Assembly (NCBI RefSeq): GCF_003432385.1
Contig: NZ_CP031841.1
Span: forward strand, 1,364,001-1,428,000
DNA length: 64,000 nt
From: Breoghania sp. L-A4
GTDB lineage: Bacteria; Pseudomonadota; Alphaproteobacteria; Rhizobiales; Stappiaceae
Direction of reading: 5' to 3'
Shown here: positions 26,146 to 35,102 of the stretch, one piece after another
Numbering within the stretch: position 1 is the first letter of the stretch
How the letters are laid out: each line of letters begins with the position of its first letter
Notes under the pieces: generated by a model
Database searches by the model: none
Told to the model about the DNA's origin: nothing
The model's input: the letters and a program-made list of their open reading frames with translations, nothing else
Translations under genes and position numbers: made by a program

Positions 26146-27543
26146 TCAGTGCGCGATGTCCGGGCGCCAGGGGCGGACGGTTTCGAGCGCGCCGCCGGCC
26201 TCCTGCCAGCGGGTGACGCCGCCGGGAAACCACACGACATTCTTGAAGCCGAACTCCAGCGCCCGCTTGGCGGCGTTCCACGACATCCAGCACTCCGGCT
26301 CGCAGAAGAACACCAGAGGTTTCGCGCCGTTGTCCGACAGCGCGGCCAATTCGCCGCGGAAGGCCTCGGCCTCGCTTTCATGCAGGCGGCCCAGGCCCAT
26401 GTTGGCCAGCCAGTGCGCGCCCTGCACCGTGTCGCGCTTGGGTTCGTTCCAGATGGCGGTCGGCGACAGCTTCTCGGGTTTGCGCGCGGCGGGGTAGACG
26501 TCGATCAGGACGCCGCCGCCGCCCGCCAGCAGATCCTTCAGCCCGGCGGCGTTGACGGTGGTCGCGCCCTTGAGCCCCGCGGGCACCGGCGCGCGGTAAT
26601 CGGTAACGCGGTAGTCGTCCGGTTCCTCGACCGTGACCTCGAAGGGCGCATCGTCGTCCGTGGCCTCCGCCTTGATGACGATCGGCCTGCCCAGCGTGTC
26701 GAGCAGCGGCACGCCGTAGCTGGCGAGAATGGCGTTGATGTCGTCCTGGCGCTGCTTGAGGATCTCGTTGAGCGTGTGCTTCCATTCGGGTTCATTGTAG
26801 CGCAGCCCCATGGAGATGCGGTAGCTCAGGCGCGGCCCGGAAGGGTCGGCGGCGACCGGCGTCACCACCAGCGTGGGGTCGGTTTCCCGCGCCCAATATC
26901 CCGCGAGCGGACCCCAGGCGAGCGCCACGTCGATCTCTCCGGCCGCCACATCCTCGACCATTGCCTTGATCGGCTTCTCGAGCCGCGTGTCGACCACCAG
27001 ACGATAGCTCTTGAGCCGCGTCAGCAATCCGCGCCGGGCCAGCAGGCTGGCGACGGGCGTGCGCGGCTGAACGCCGATGGTCATGGTCTTGAGGATGGGA
27101 TCGTCGAGGCCAGAGACCTCGGTATCGGCCCGGCGCACCATCACATAGGTGGAGTGATAGTACGGGTTGGAGTTCTGCATCAGCTCGTTGGTGGTGGCCA
27201 CGCCGATGATCAGGTCGCAGCGCTTGGCGGCGAGCGTCATGCGCACGAAGCCGACGGTCTGCGGAAACCAGGTGTACTCGATGGGCACGCCGAGGTCGCT
27301 GGCGATCAGCTCGGCGATCTTGTTCTCGAAGCCCTCGCCCTTGTCATTGGAGTAGGGCAGGTTGCCCGGGTCGGCGCAGACCTTCAGCGTGCTGCGGTCG
27401 ACGACTTCTCCTGTGGCGGCGCGCGCGGACGGCGCGAGCGCCAATGAGGCCATGGCCGCCGCCGCGAGGGCGGCGGCCAGAGGTCTTCGCATGGCAGAGA
27501 GGTTCGCGGCAGCGACGCCGCGCCGTGCGAATAGCGCCTGCAT
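26146..27543 (-). CDS. xoxJ: XoxJ-type periplasmic binding protein fused to a CXXCW-type rhodanese domain
   Basis: After a signal peptide (AALAAAAMASLALAPSARAA), residues about 50-290 form a solute-binding domain (LKVCADPGNLPYSNDKGEGF, AAKRCDLIIGVATTNELM, AAGEIDVALAWGPLAGYW) of the XoxJ/MxaJ type that interacts with quinoprotein methanol dehydrogenases. Residues about 330-460 are a rhodanese-like domain with LVFFCEPECWMSWNAAKRAL. That is the family normally encoded separately as the PQQ-associated CXXCW protein; here three residues separate the cysteines. ATG 27543 shares its A with the xoxG TGA (TGATG). ATG 27561 inside xoxG and ATG 27492 are alternatives. Confidence 0.85.
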   Translation of the reverse strand: MQALFARRGVAAANLSAMRRPLAAALAAAAMASLALAPSARAATGEVVDRSTLKVCADPGNLPYSNDKGEGFENKIAELIASDLGVPIEYTWFPQTVGFVRMTLAAKRCDLIIGVATTNELMQNSNPYYHSTYVMVRRADTEVSGLDDPILKTMTIGVQPRTPVASLLARRGLLTRLKSYRLVVDTRLEKPIKAMVEDVAAGEIDVALAWGPLAGYWARETDPTLVVTPVAADPSGPRLSYRISMGLRYNEPEWKHTLNEILKQRQDDINAILASYGVPLLDTLGRPIVIKAEATDDDAPFEVTVEEPDDYRVTDYRAPVPAGLKGATTVNAAGLKDLLAGGGGVLIDVYPAARKPEKLSPTAIWNEPKRDTVQGAHWLANMGLGRLHESEAEAFRGELAALSDNGAKPLVFFCEPECWMSWNAAKRALEFGFKNVVWFPGGVTRWQEAGGALETVRPWRPDIAH

Positions 27544-28028
27544 CAGCGGCTGGCCTTCCATTCCTTGAACACAGGGTCCTCGTCGGCGGGGATGCGGGGC
27601 GGCCGGTTTCGGCCGATGACGCCGTCCGCGCGGGCCTTCAGATAGGCGTAGATGTGATCGATGTATTCCATAACGTCTGCGGATTCGGCGAAAGCGGGCA
27701 TCACGGAATCCTGCGCCGTGTTGACCACCTGGCGGCCGTTGACGACCACATCGAGGAACTCGCTGTAGCTCATGGTCTTCAGCGAATCCCTGAGCGCCGG
27801 CGCGTAGCTGGAACCCAGCCCGTCGGGACCGTGGCAGACGTGGCAGGCGGAGTGGTAGCGCCGGAATCCGTTGTAGGTGCCGTAGTCGACCTTGCCGTCG
27901 CGGACGATATAGGGGCGCTTCTCCCAGTCGACCTCCTCACCGTCATCGGCAAAGGCCGTGTGCCCCGCAAAGGCCATGGCCAGCATGGCGCCTGCCGCGA
28001 TGGACAGCACTCTCAACCCTGAACGCAT
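27543..28028 (-). CDS. xoxG: Cytochrome c (XoxG), electron acceptor of XoxF
   Basis: The 161-residue protein from ATG 28028 (GGGAGAGA upstream) has a signal peptide (ending GHTAFADDG) and one class I heme site, C62-x-x-C65-H66 in SACHVCHGPDG. The distal Met is probably the one in DSVMPAFAES. It takes electrons from XoxF in the periplasm. It is the first gene after the terminator downstream of xoxF and starts the accessory operon xoxG-xoxJ-small protein-hydrolase-SoxYZ-DUF3280. Confidence 0.92.
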   Translation of the reverse strand: MRSGLRVLSIAAGAMLAMAFAGHTAFADDGEEVDWEKRPYIVRDGKVDYGTYNGFRRYHSACHVCHGPDGLGSSYAPALRDSLKTMSYSEFLDVVVNGRQVVNTAQDSVMPAFAESADVMEYIDHIYAYLKARADGVIGRNRPPRIPADEDPVFKEWKASR

Positions 28029-28158
28029 CAAATTCTCTCCCGTCGCCGTGTCTTGTTGTGTCTTGGTGGTTTCGTTCCGGCCGGTCTGCCGGCTCATCGC
28101 GGCCCGGCTTGCGCCCGGGCCTTGCCGAATATTCGTGTCGTGAATCCCGGATCTTCAG

Positions 28159-28192
28159 AAAAGGCGGGGCCGGTTCAAAGGACCGGCCCCGC
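28159..28192 (-). terminator. Rho-independent terminator after xoxF
   Basis: On the minus strand an 11-bp GC stem (GCGGGGCCGGT with ACCGGCCCCGC, seven-base loop) is followed by CCTTTTCTG. It sits 30 bases after the xoxF stop and before xoxG. It should allow higher xoxF than xoxG transcript levels if readthrough is partial. Confidence 0.8.
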
Positions 28193-28222
28193 TGGCGTTC
28201 GTTTGGCTCAGGTCTGGCGACC

Positions 28223-30037
28223 TTAGTCCGGGAGGGCGAACACCGTCAGTTGACCGCCGAGGTTGGTGTAGCTCGACAGTGCCTTATAGGCGCCAACCGC
28301 ACCCAGACCGGCTGTGTCTTCGGTCAGGCCGGCCGCAAGACCGATGCCTGCCCAGCCGCCGATGCCCGACAGTACGGCTACATACTGCTTGCCACCGTGC
28401 TCGTAGGTGTTGACGTTGCCGATGATGCCGGACGGGGTCTTGAACCGGAACAGTTCGTCACCAGACGAGGCGTCGACGGCCTTCAGGTAACCTTCCAGCG
28501 TGCCGTAGAAGACGACATCGCCGTTGGTTGCTAGCGCGCCGGACCACACGGAGAACGGCTCGGGGAGCGACCACTTGATCTCACCCTTGGCGGCGTCCCA
28601 GGCGATGAAGTTGCCCAGACCGCCATGGCTGTCGGGTGCCGGATACATGGAGAGCGTCGCGCCCACGTACGGCTGACCGGCCGTGTAGGACACCTGGAAC
28701 GGCTCGTAGTCCATGCAGACGTGGTTGGTCGGCACGTAGAACAGGCCGGTCTTCGGCGAATAGGCGGCCGGCTGCTGATCCTTGGAGCCAAGCGCCGCCG
28801 GGCAGATGCCCTCGGAGTTGACGTCCTCGCCGTTCTGGCCGGTCGAGTATTCGGCAACCACCTGCGGGCGGCCGTACTGATCGGAGTTGGGGTCCATCAC
28901 GACTTCGGTCGCCCAGTTGACGGCCGGATCGTATTTCTCGGCCACGAGCAGCTCGCCGGTCACACGATCAAGCGTGTAGCCGAAGCCGTTGCGGTCGAAG
29001 TGGACCAGGGACTTGCGGGTCTCGCCGCCGATTTCCAGATCGGCAAGGATCATCTCGTTGACGCCGTCGTAATCCCACTCGTCATGCGGGGTCATCTGAT
29101 AGACCCACTTGGCCATGCCCGTGTTGAGATCGCGGGCGAAGATGGTCATCGACCAGCGGTTGTCGCCGGGGCGCTGCACCGGGTTCCACGTGCCGGGGTT
29201 GCCCGAGCCGTAGTAGACCAGATTCAGCTCCGGATCGTAGGACATCCAGCCCCATGTGGCGCCGCCACCGATCTTCCACTGATCGCCTTCCCAGGTGTTG
29301 GTGCCGGAGTTTTCGCCGACCGGCTTGCCGAGATGCGTGGTGTTTTGCGGATCGACGAGAATGTTCTCGTCCGGGCCGACGGAGTAACCGCGCCAGGCCA
29401 TGGCGCCGTCAGAGATGTTGTAGGCGGTGATGTGGCCCTGGATGCCGAACTCGCCACCGGAGATGCCGATCAGCACCTTGTCGCCGGCGACCAGCGGTGC
29501 CGAGGTGCCGGTCTCGCCCTTGCCAGCGTCACCGTTCTTCACCGACCACTTGACCGCGCCGGTGGCTGCGTCGAGCGCCACGAGCGTGGTGTCCGCCTGA
29601 TGCAGGAAGATGGTGTCGTTGCCGTAGGCCACGCCGCGGTTGACTGTGTCGCAGCACATCACCGGGATGACATTCGGATCCTGCTTGGGCTCGTATTTCC
29701 AGATGATCCGGCCGTTGTCGTTGAGATCCAGCGCGAACACCGTGTTGGGGAACGGCGCGTGCACATACATCACGTCGCCAATCACCAGCGGGCCACCCTC
29801 ATGGCCGCGCAGGACGCCCGTGGAAAATGTCCAGGCCACCTGCAGGTCGCCGACATTGTCCTTGTTGATCTGGTCCAGTTCGGAGTACCGCGTGCTGGAA
29901 TAATTGCCCAGCGGCATGACCCAGTCGCTGGCGTTTTTCTGCATCTCCAGCAAGCCATCGTTCGCGATCGCCGCTGATGACGCCGTCATCGCAGCCACCG
30001 ATATGGCTGCCAGTAGCTTTAACCTTTGCATTTCCAT
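28223..30037 (-). CDS. xoxF: Lanthanide-dependent PQQ methanol dehydrogenase XoxF
   Basis: The 604-residue periplasmic quinoprotein oxidises methanol (and often formaldehyde), passing electrons to XoxG. The signal peptide ends near SAAIANDG. Adjacent C128-C129 ([11 protein letters not shown]) form the disulfide over PQQ. The metal site comprises E196 (GGEFGI), N280 (GSGNPG), catalytic D322 and D324 in [10 protein letters not shown]. The second Asp of the DYD pair marks the lanthanide-binding XoxF type, where calcium MxaF enzymes have Ala. Tryptophan-docking beta-propeller repeats run throughout. ATG 30037 has GGGG upstream; ATG 30031 is possible. No mxa or pqq genes are in the window. Confidence 0.95.
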   Translation of the reverse strand: MEMQRLKLLAAISVAAMTASSAAIANDGLLEMQKNASDWVMPLGNYSSTRYSELDQINKDNVGDLQVAWTFSTGVLRGHEGGPLVIGDVMYVHAPFPNTVFALDLNDNGRIIWKYEPKQDPNVIPVMCCDTVNRGVAYGNDTIFLHQADTTLVALDAATGAVKWSVKNGDAGKGETGTSAPLVAGDKVLIGISGGEFGIQGHITAYNISDGAMAWRGYSVGPDENILVDPQNTTHLGKPVGENSGTNTWEGDQWKIGGGATWGWMSYDPELNLVYYGSGNPGTWNPVQRPGDNRWSMTIFARDLNTGMAKWVYQMTPHDEWDYDGVNEMILADLEIGGETRKSLVHFDRNGFGYTLDRVTGELLVAEKYDPAVNWATEVVMDPNSDQYGRPQVVAEYSTGQNGEDVNSEGICPAALGSKDQQPAAYSPKTGLFYVPTNHVCMDYEPFQVSYTAGQPYVGATLSMYPAPDSHGGLGNFIAWDAAKGEIKWSLPEPFSVWSGALATNGDVVFYGTLEGYLKAVDASSGDELFRFKTPSGIIGNVNTYEHGGKQYVAVLSGIGGWAGIGLAAGLTEDTAGLGAVGAYKALSSYTNLGGQLTVFALPD

Positions 30038-30245
30038 CCCCTACGCTTGTTGTTGTCCTGCACTCGCGTACGACGACCGCTCGCGGTGAAGCGCAAACTA
30101 GCATCGATGACTCTCCGGAAATGGTCTCTGGTTGTCGATAGCACCATAGTACTAAATTCTACTGACGAGTAAATTCAGTGTGCGAAATCTTGTGTTTACG
30201 CAAATGTTGCATTGCAGCGAACAGGCCCGTGTTTAAGACCTTCGT
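30038..30245 (-). promoter_or_regulatory. xoxF upstream region
   Basis: This region upstream of xoxF is AT-rich around 30130-30200. It contains the inverted pair ACTGA/TCAGT around CGAGTAAAT at 30161-30179 and the direct repeat TAAATTC, both plausible regulator sites. The remaining 30246-30417 has overlapping open frames but nothing convincing. Confidence 0.4.
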
Positions 30246-30417
30246 CTAGGTTTTTCGAACGCATTCCGGAAGGCCGGGAAAGGCTTTTGGTTGTTGCGGG
30301 CGCGCCCGGCCGCGACAAGCGCGCGTCCCGGGCGCGGGAATGCGGGGTCCTTCGCGCGCCTGCATTCCGCCGGCCAGTGGAGGCGGGACCATGTGCGGGG
30401 ATGTGCGTGATCCATTG

Positions 30418-30450
30418 AAAACGCCGCCCCGGATCGGATCCGGGGCGGCG
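30418..30450 (-). terminator. Rho-independent terminator downstream of the TRAP/FAH remnant
   Basis: A perfect 14-bp inverted repeat (CGCCGCCCCGGATC / GATCCGGGGCGGCG, single central base) at 30422-30450 is followed on the minus strand by TTTT (30421-30418). It ends leftward transcription from the TRAP operon. Confidence 0.8.
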
Positions 30451-30472
30451 CTTTGCGTGGCCGCCTGAGACA

Positions 30473-30560
30473 TCAGACGATCGTGTTGGTCAGCGTGCCG
30501 ATGCCATCGCTGGAGATGTCGGCCACATCGCCGGGTGATGGCGCCTGTAGGCGGGGCGCT
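30473..30560 (-). pseudogene. Remnant of the C-terminus of a fumarylacetoacetate hydrolase family gene
   Basis: Read leftward, a frame ends PGDVADISSDGIGTLTNTIV and TGA, which is the characteristic C-terminal strand pair of FAH-family hydrolases (PGDVVEVEIDGIGTLRNPV type). No upstream part of the gene survives before the TRAP permease stop at 30587. It suggests that a catabolic hydrolase once ended this TRAP operon. Confidence 0.6.
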
Positions 30561-30586
30561 TTCGCGCTTCCGAACGGGCCTCTCTT

Positions 30587-31897
30587 CTAGATCATCCAGG
30601 TCGCGATGCCGGGGACGAACAGCAGCAGGGCGAGCACCAGAAGCTGCAGCACGATGAACGGCAGCAGCGCCGTGTAGATGTGCTGAAGGGTGATGTCCTT
30701 GGGCGCCACGCTCTTGAGGTAGAAGGCGGCGGGGCCGAAGGGCGGGGTCAGGTAGCTCACCTGCATGTTGACCGCGAACAGGATGCCGAACCAGATCGGA
30801 TCGTAGCCGAGCTTGATGACGATCGGCACGAAGATCGGCAGGGTCAGCAGCGCGATGCCGATCCAGTCCAGGAACATGCCCAGCACCAGCAGGATCAGCA
30901 TCATCACCATGATGATGACCACGGGCGAGGCGTCCAGTCCCAGGATCGCGGCGGAGACGAAGCGGTTGCCGCCCATCAGGTTGTAGACGCCGACGAGCAC
31001 GGCCGCGGCGATGCCGATCCAGATGATCATGCCGCAGGTTTCCAGCGTGTGCACCAGGCTGTCCTGCATCATCTTGCCGTTGAGCTCGCGCCGCAGCCCC
31101 GACACGATCAGCACCGAGGAAACGCCCAGCGCCGCGGCTTCGGTGATCGAGGCGACGCCGCCGTAGATCGATCCCAGCACCACAAACACGATGAACAGCG
31201 GAGCGACCAGCGACTTGAGCGCGCTGGACACCGATTCCTCGGCGTGTTCCTCCGCCGACATGGGCGGCCCAAGCCGGGGATCGCGCAGGCACAGCACCAG
31301 CACGTAGGCCACGTAACAGGTCAGCAGCAGCAGCGCGGGGGTGATGGCGGCGACGAACAGATCGGCGATCGAGACGCCGGCGACCAGCCCGTAGATGATC
31401 AGCACGATGGAAGGCGGCATCATGGTGCCGAGCGAGCCGCCCGCGCAGACCACGCCGATGGACAGGCTTCGGTCATAGCCAAGCCGCAGCATCTGCGGCA
31501 GCGCCAGGATGCCGAGCAGCACGATCTCGCCGCCGATGACGCCGGACATGGCGGCCATCAGGATGGCGACGATCAGCGTCTGCACGGCGACGCCGCCGGG
31601 CAGGCGCCCGGCCAGCACGCGCATGCCGTTGAACAGGTCCTTGGCGATGCCCGATCTGTCCAGAAGCGCGGCCATGAGGATGAACATGGGGATGGCGACG
31701 AGCGAATATTCGGTGATGAAGCCGAAGATGCGCGAAGTCACCAGCGGCAGCGCGTTACCGCCGAACCAGCCGAAGGTGAAGACCAGCGCTACAAGGCCCG
31801 TGACCCAGGCGAGCGGCTGTCCGGTGATTAGAAGAATGAAGATGCTGGCGACCAGAAGATAGGTGCCCAGCTCGATGCCGATGCTGCTCAGGCCCAT
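30587..31897 (-). CDS. dctM: TRAP transporter large permease (DctM)
   Basis: The 436-residue protein has about twelve membrane helices. Its motifs are typical of the DctM subunit, which uses the sodium gradient to import organic acids: FILMAALLDRSGIAKDLFNG, GGSLGTMMPPSIVLIIYGL, GVASITEAAALGV and GMFLDWIGIALLTLPIFVPI. It begins one base after the small permease stop and belongs to the leftward dctP-dctQ-dctM operon. The substrate is unknown. Confidence 0.93.
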   Translation of the reverse strand: MGLSSIGIELGTYLLVASIFILLITGQPLAWVTGLVALVFTFGWFGGNALPLVTSRIFGFITEYSLVAIPMFILMAALLDRSGIAKDLFNGMRVLAGRLPGGVAVQTLIVAILMAAMSGVIGGEIVLLGILALPQMLRLGYDRSLSIGVVCAGGSLGTMMPPSIVLIIYGLVAGVSIADLFVAAITPALLLLTCYVAYVLVLCLRDPRLGPPMSAEEHAEESVSSALKSLVAPLFIVFVVLGSIYGGVASITEAAALGVSSVLIVSGLRRELNGKMMQDSLVHTLETCGMIIWIGIAAAVLVGVYNLMGGNRFVSAAILGLDASPVVIIMVMMLILLVLGMFLDWIGIALLTLPIFVPIVIKLGYDPIWFGILFAVNMQVSYLTPPFGPAAFYLKSVAPKDITLQHIYTALLPFIVLQLLVLALLLFVPGIATWMI

Positions 31898-31898
31898 G

Positions 31899-32504
31899 CT
31901 ACTTCTCCCCCGTCGCGTCGTTGCCCGCGGTGGCGGAGACGTCGCGGCGGATGGCCTTGATCAGATGCAGCAGGGTCTGGATGAACATCAGACACACGCA
32001 AAGGAAGATGGTGATCTTCAACAGCGCCGGCGTGGGCGGGTTCCAGGCGGTGCCGGTGCCCTCGAAGTGGAAATCGCCGGTGGGCGTGTGCGTGGCCTTC
32101 CACGACATGGTGGCGCCGGCGTAGCCGAGGCCGGCGAAGAAGACCATGGCGATGATCGAGTTGAGGATGTCGAGCCAGCGGCGGCCGCGCGGCGAGACGC
32201 TGTCGTAGATCATGCGCACGCGGATGTGCTTGTTGCGCGCCAGCGCGATCGGACCGCCGATGAGGAAGATCGCGGCGATCAGGAAGGTCGTGGTCTCATG
32301 CGCCCAGAAGGTCGGGCTGTCGAAGACGTAGCGCGAGATGACCTCGAACACGCTGACGCCGAAGGCGATGAAGATCGCCCAGGACAGTGGCTTGGCGGCA
32401 TTGGCCACCACGCGGTCCAGCTTCGTGCGCACCTCTGGATCGCCGCCGTCGCGGTGGGCGTCCACATCCAAATCGTCCAACATTGATTGTCTCTCCGGCC
32501 GCAA
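31899..32504 (-). CDS. dctQ: TRAP transporter small permease (DctQ)
   Basis: The 201-residue protein has four membrane helices in the DctQ pattern: WAIFIAFGVSVFEVISRYVF, ETTTFLIAAIFLIGGPIALA with ARNKHIRVRMIYD directly after, and ILNSIIAMVFFAGLGYAG. The N-terminal extension and a longer last loop make it larger than the usual 160-170 residues. It lies between the binding protein and large permease genes of the same operon. Confidence 0.9.
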   Translation of the reverse strand: MRPERQSMLDDLDVDAHRDGGDPEVRTKLDRVVANAAKPLSWAIFIAFGVSVFEVISRYVFDSPTFWAHETTTFLIAAIFLIGGPIALARNKHIRVRMIYDSVSPRGRRWLDILNSIIAMVFFAGLGYAGATMSWKATHTPTGDFHFEGTGTAWNPPTPALLKITIFLCVCLMFIQTLLHLIKAIRRDVSATAGNDATGEK

Positions 32505-32565
32505 GACTGCGCCCGGCGGAAGGATCCTCCGGGCGCAGATAAGATTGAGAACAGACCCGCTGATG

Positions 32566-33591
32566 CTACAGCAGGTTGCGGCCCTCGAGATACTTGATGA
32601 CGGCGTCGTAGTAGCGCTGGGTCATCTCGGTCTTGCCGGCCCAGTTCTGCCACTCCTGCTGCGCGATGCGGCGGAATTTGGCGCGCTCGTCACCCGACCA
32701 GTTGATGATCTCGATCTCCGGGTTGGCCTTCGCCTTGGCGACGGCTTCCGCATCGAGTTTGCGCACCGAATAGACGTGGTTGAAGATGAAGGTGTCCACC
32801 GACGCGTTGAGGACCGCCTTCAGGTCGTCGGGGAGGTCGTCCCAGATCGACTTGGTCATGGAGATGTCGATCAGCGGCAGCGAATGGAAGCCGGGGTACA
32901 GCGGGTAGTGGGCGATGTCGTTCATACCCTGGCCCTGATTGGCGGCAAAGACGGTGTAGTCGGCCGCGTCGATCACGCCCTTGTCGAGCGCGGTGAAGAC
33001 TTCCGATCCCGGCAGGGCCACCGGGGATGCGCCGGCCTTGGAGAAGATCTCGTAGACCATGCCTTCCGGCGCGCGCAGTTTGACGCCCTTGAGGTCCTCG
33101 ACAGTGCGGATCGGTACCTTGGAGACGAAGGCTTCCGGCTCGGTCGCGGCGGCGCCGATGAAGTGAACGCCGTAGGGTTCGACCAGCTCCGCGTAGAGCT
33201 CATGCCCGCCGCCCGACTGCATGAAGCCGAGAAGCTCGAACGGGTCCGACCAGGCGCCAACGAGGTTGCCCATCATGGCAAACGCCGGGTCGCGGCCGGC
33301 GAAATAGCTCGGATCGGTCAGGTGGCCCTGAAGAATGCCGGCGCCGACCGCTTCCAGCGTGTCGGTGTGCGGCACGACCGCGCCGATCGGTAGGATCTCG
33401 ATTTCGATGCGGCCGCCGGACAGCGCCTTGACGCTATCGGCCCACTTCTGCTTGTTGATAAAGCCCGGCTCACCGGCGGTCTCGGACGTCTGGAACGTCC
33501 AGTTGTAGTCCGCGGCCACGGCGGGACCGGACAAGGCAAGGGCCGACACGGCGATGGCGGCGGCGCCCAAAATGGTCTTGAACATGTGCAT
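32566..33591 (-). CDS. dctP: TRAP transporter substrate-binding protein (DctP family)
   Basis: The 341-residue exported protein starts at ATG 33591 (GGGAGAGA upstream) with signal peptide LSGPAVAADYN. The domain has EPGFINKQKWADSVKALSGG, RAPEGMVYEIFSKAGASPVA (containing the carboxylate-binding Arg of DctP proteins) and DKGVIDAADYTV. FIFNHVYSVRKLDAEAVAKAK near the end is typical of the DctP group that binds alpha-keto or aromatic acids. The longer frame from 33777 lacks a signal peptide and is rejected as the start. Confidence 0.93.
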   Translation of the reverse strand: MHMFKTILGAAAIAVSALALSGPAVAADYNWTFQTSETAGEPGFINKQKWADSVKALSGGRIEIEILPIGAVVPHTDTLEAVGAGILQGHLTDPSYFAGRDPAFAMMGNLVGAWSDPFELLGFMQSGGGHELYAELVEPYGVHFIGAAATEPEAFVSKVPIRTVEDLKGVKLRAPEGMVYEIFSKAGASPVALPGSEVFTALDKGVIDAADYTVFAANQGQGMNDIAHYPLYPGFHSLPLIDISMTKSIWDDLPDDLKAVLNASVDTFIFNHVYSVRKLDAEAVAKAKANPEIEIINWSGDERAKFRRIAQQEWQNWAGKTEMTQRYYDAVIKYLEGRNLL

Positions 33592-33614
33592 TTCTCTCCC
33601 TGGTGTGCTTTTTT

Positions 33615-33626
33615 TAAATCGATTTA
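33615..33626. promoter_or_regulatory. Palindromic operator-like site upstream of dctP
   Basis: TAAATCGATTTA is a perfect 12-bp palindrome centred on CG, 24 bases before the dctP ATG. Its AA-CG-TT core resembles LacI/GntR-type operators. A LysR regulator is adjacent, but its sites usually look different. The rest of 33627-33990 shows nothing clear. Confidence 0.5.
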
Positions 33627-33990
33627 GTTTTTCTAGCGGACCCGCGCGGGCGATGCAATGGGAGCTATCTTTTCCGGCGGGGTGATCCGAATTTGTGCAT
33701 GGTTTGGAACGCGCGATCAACCGCCCTGTCCACACCCGGCTGCGGCCGGGCGGGACCGGCGCGGGGGCGGATCGCACGAAGTCCCGATGGAGTCAGGGAT
33801 TCCCGATCCGCGGCGCGGCGCGGCTCGCAAGCCGGCTTAGACGAAAGTCGTGCCGGCGCGCCCTTGGGGAAACGGCCCCGCAAAACCATTGCGGCGGCGG
33901 CGCGATCTTCGTGTATTGATCTGCGGTCCTGAACCATGGGAGCGCCTCGGCGTCCCGTAAGCCGACACTGTCAACGGAATCGCGGACACC

Positions 33991-34914
33991 ATGAACGCCG
34001 ACTGGCAAATCGAACTCCGCGCGCTGCGCTATTTCGTCTGCATCGCGGAGGAGAAGAGTTTTACCCGCGCCGCCAGCCGGCTGCGGGTGGCGCAGCCGGC
34101 GCTCAGCCGGCAGATCCGCAAGCTGGAGGAGGATCTCCAAGTCGAGCTGTTCATCCGCCACGTGCGCGGTGTGGAGCTGACGGAGGCCGGCGAGATCCTG
34201 CTCAGCCGCGCCTATGTGATCTTCAACCAGCTGCAACAGACCCATCACGATGTCACGAGTCATTCCGCGACGCCGGCCGGTGTGGTGACCGTCGGCATAC
34301 CGCCGACGCCGGGGGAGTTCATCGCGCCGCCGCTTTTGCGCCGGACCCGGGAGCTCTACCCGGAAATCGAGCTGCGCTTCGTCGAGGGATTTTCCGGCGA
34401 GCTGGAAAAGAAGCTGGCCAACAACGAGATCGGCGTCGCGGTGATGCACGATCCGGCCTCGCGTCCGGAAATCAAGATCTCGGAGCTGCTGGTGGAGCGG
34501 CTGTGCCTGGTCGGCCCGCCCGGCAGTCTCGACAAGCCGTTGTACACGTTGACCGAGGCGGCGGAGTTTCCGCTGATCCTGCCGAGCCGGCCGAATTTCC
34601 TGCGCATTCTGCTCGACGACAGTTCCGAGCGTCTCGCCCTGACCCTCAACGTGGTGACGCGATCGGACGGCCTGTGGCACACCAAGTCGCTGGTGCGGCA
34701 CGGAAACGGCTTCACCATCCTCACCTACGGCGCGGTGATTTCCGAGGTGCAGCAGGGCCAGCTCGAGGCGGTGCCCATCCACGAGCCCGAGATCACCTGG
34801 ACCCTGTGCGTGGCGATGCGCAAGGACCAGAGCCGCAAACAGACGCTGGTGGTCATCGAGGATCTGATCCGTGAGATTGTCCAGGAACTGCTGCGCGACG
34901 GAACTTGGAAATGA
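33991..34914 (+). CDS. LysR family transcriptional regulator
   Basis: The 307-residue protein has an N-terminal winged helix-turn-helix (LRALRYFVCIAEEKSFTRAASRLRVAQPALSRQIRKLEEDLQ region, residues 8-50). The effector domain has VTVGIPPTPGEFIAPPLLRR and LVGPPGSLDKPLYTLTEAAE, as in regulators of aromatic or amino-acid catabolism (NAC/CbbR-like). It lies between the two TRAP operons, pointing toward the rightward one, and probably regulates one or both in response to their substrate or an intermediate. Confidence 0.92.
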   Translation: MNADWQIELRALRYFVCIAEEKSFTRAASRLRVAQPALSRQIRKLEEDLQVELFIRHVRGVELTEAGEILLSRAYVIFNQLQQTHHDVTSHSATPAGVVTVGIPPTPGEFIAPPLLRRTRELYPEIELRFVEGFSGELEKKLANNEIGVAVMHDPASRPEIKISELLVERLCLVGPPGSLDKPLYTLTEAAEFPLILPSRPNFLRILLDDSSERLALTLNVVTRSDGLWHTKSLVRHGNGFTILTYGAVISEVQQGQLEAVPIHEPEITWTLCVAMRKDQSRKQTLVVIEDLIREIVQELLRDGTWK

Positions 34915-34983
34915 TGGGGCAGGGGCGGCGGGCGCTTCGCCGGGAATGCACATCCATGCCCAAAAGGCATGGCATGCATAAAA

Positions 34984-35003
34984 CTATAGTATTTGAATTA
35001 TAG
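34984..35003 (+). promoter_or_regulatory. Candidate LysR-type site upstream of the rightward TRAP operon
   Basis: CTATA and TATAG arms are separated by ten bases (34984-35003) in an AT-rich patch 100 bases before the TRAP binding-protein gene. This fits the interrupted-dyad form of LysR binding sites, next to a LysR gene. Confidence 0.4.
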
Positions 35004-35102
35004 CTGCCCGACCCGTCTAATCCCCAACATCGCCGGCACGCATCCGGCCGATGACTCTGATGGGCTGAATCGGCGTTACGAAAAAGCGCCTGGGAGGAAA
35101 AC

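Noticed and set aside
30680-31831. 383-codon plus-strand frame rich in His/Asp/Gln
   Set aside because: It is the antisense of the DctM gene; composition is typical for reversed membrane-protein codons.
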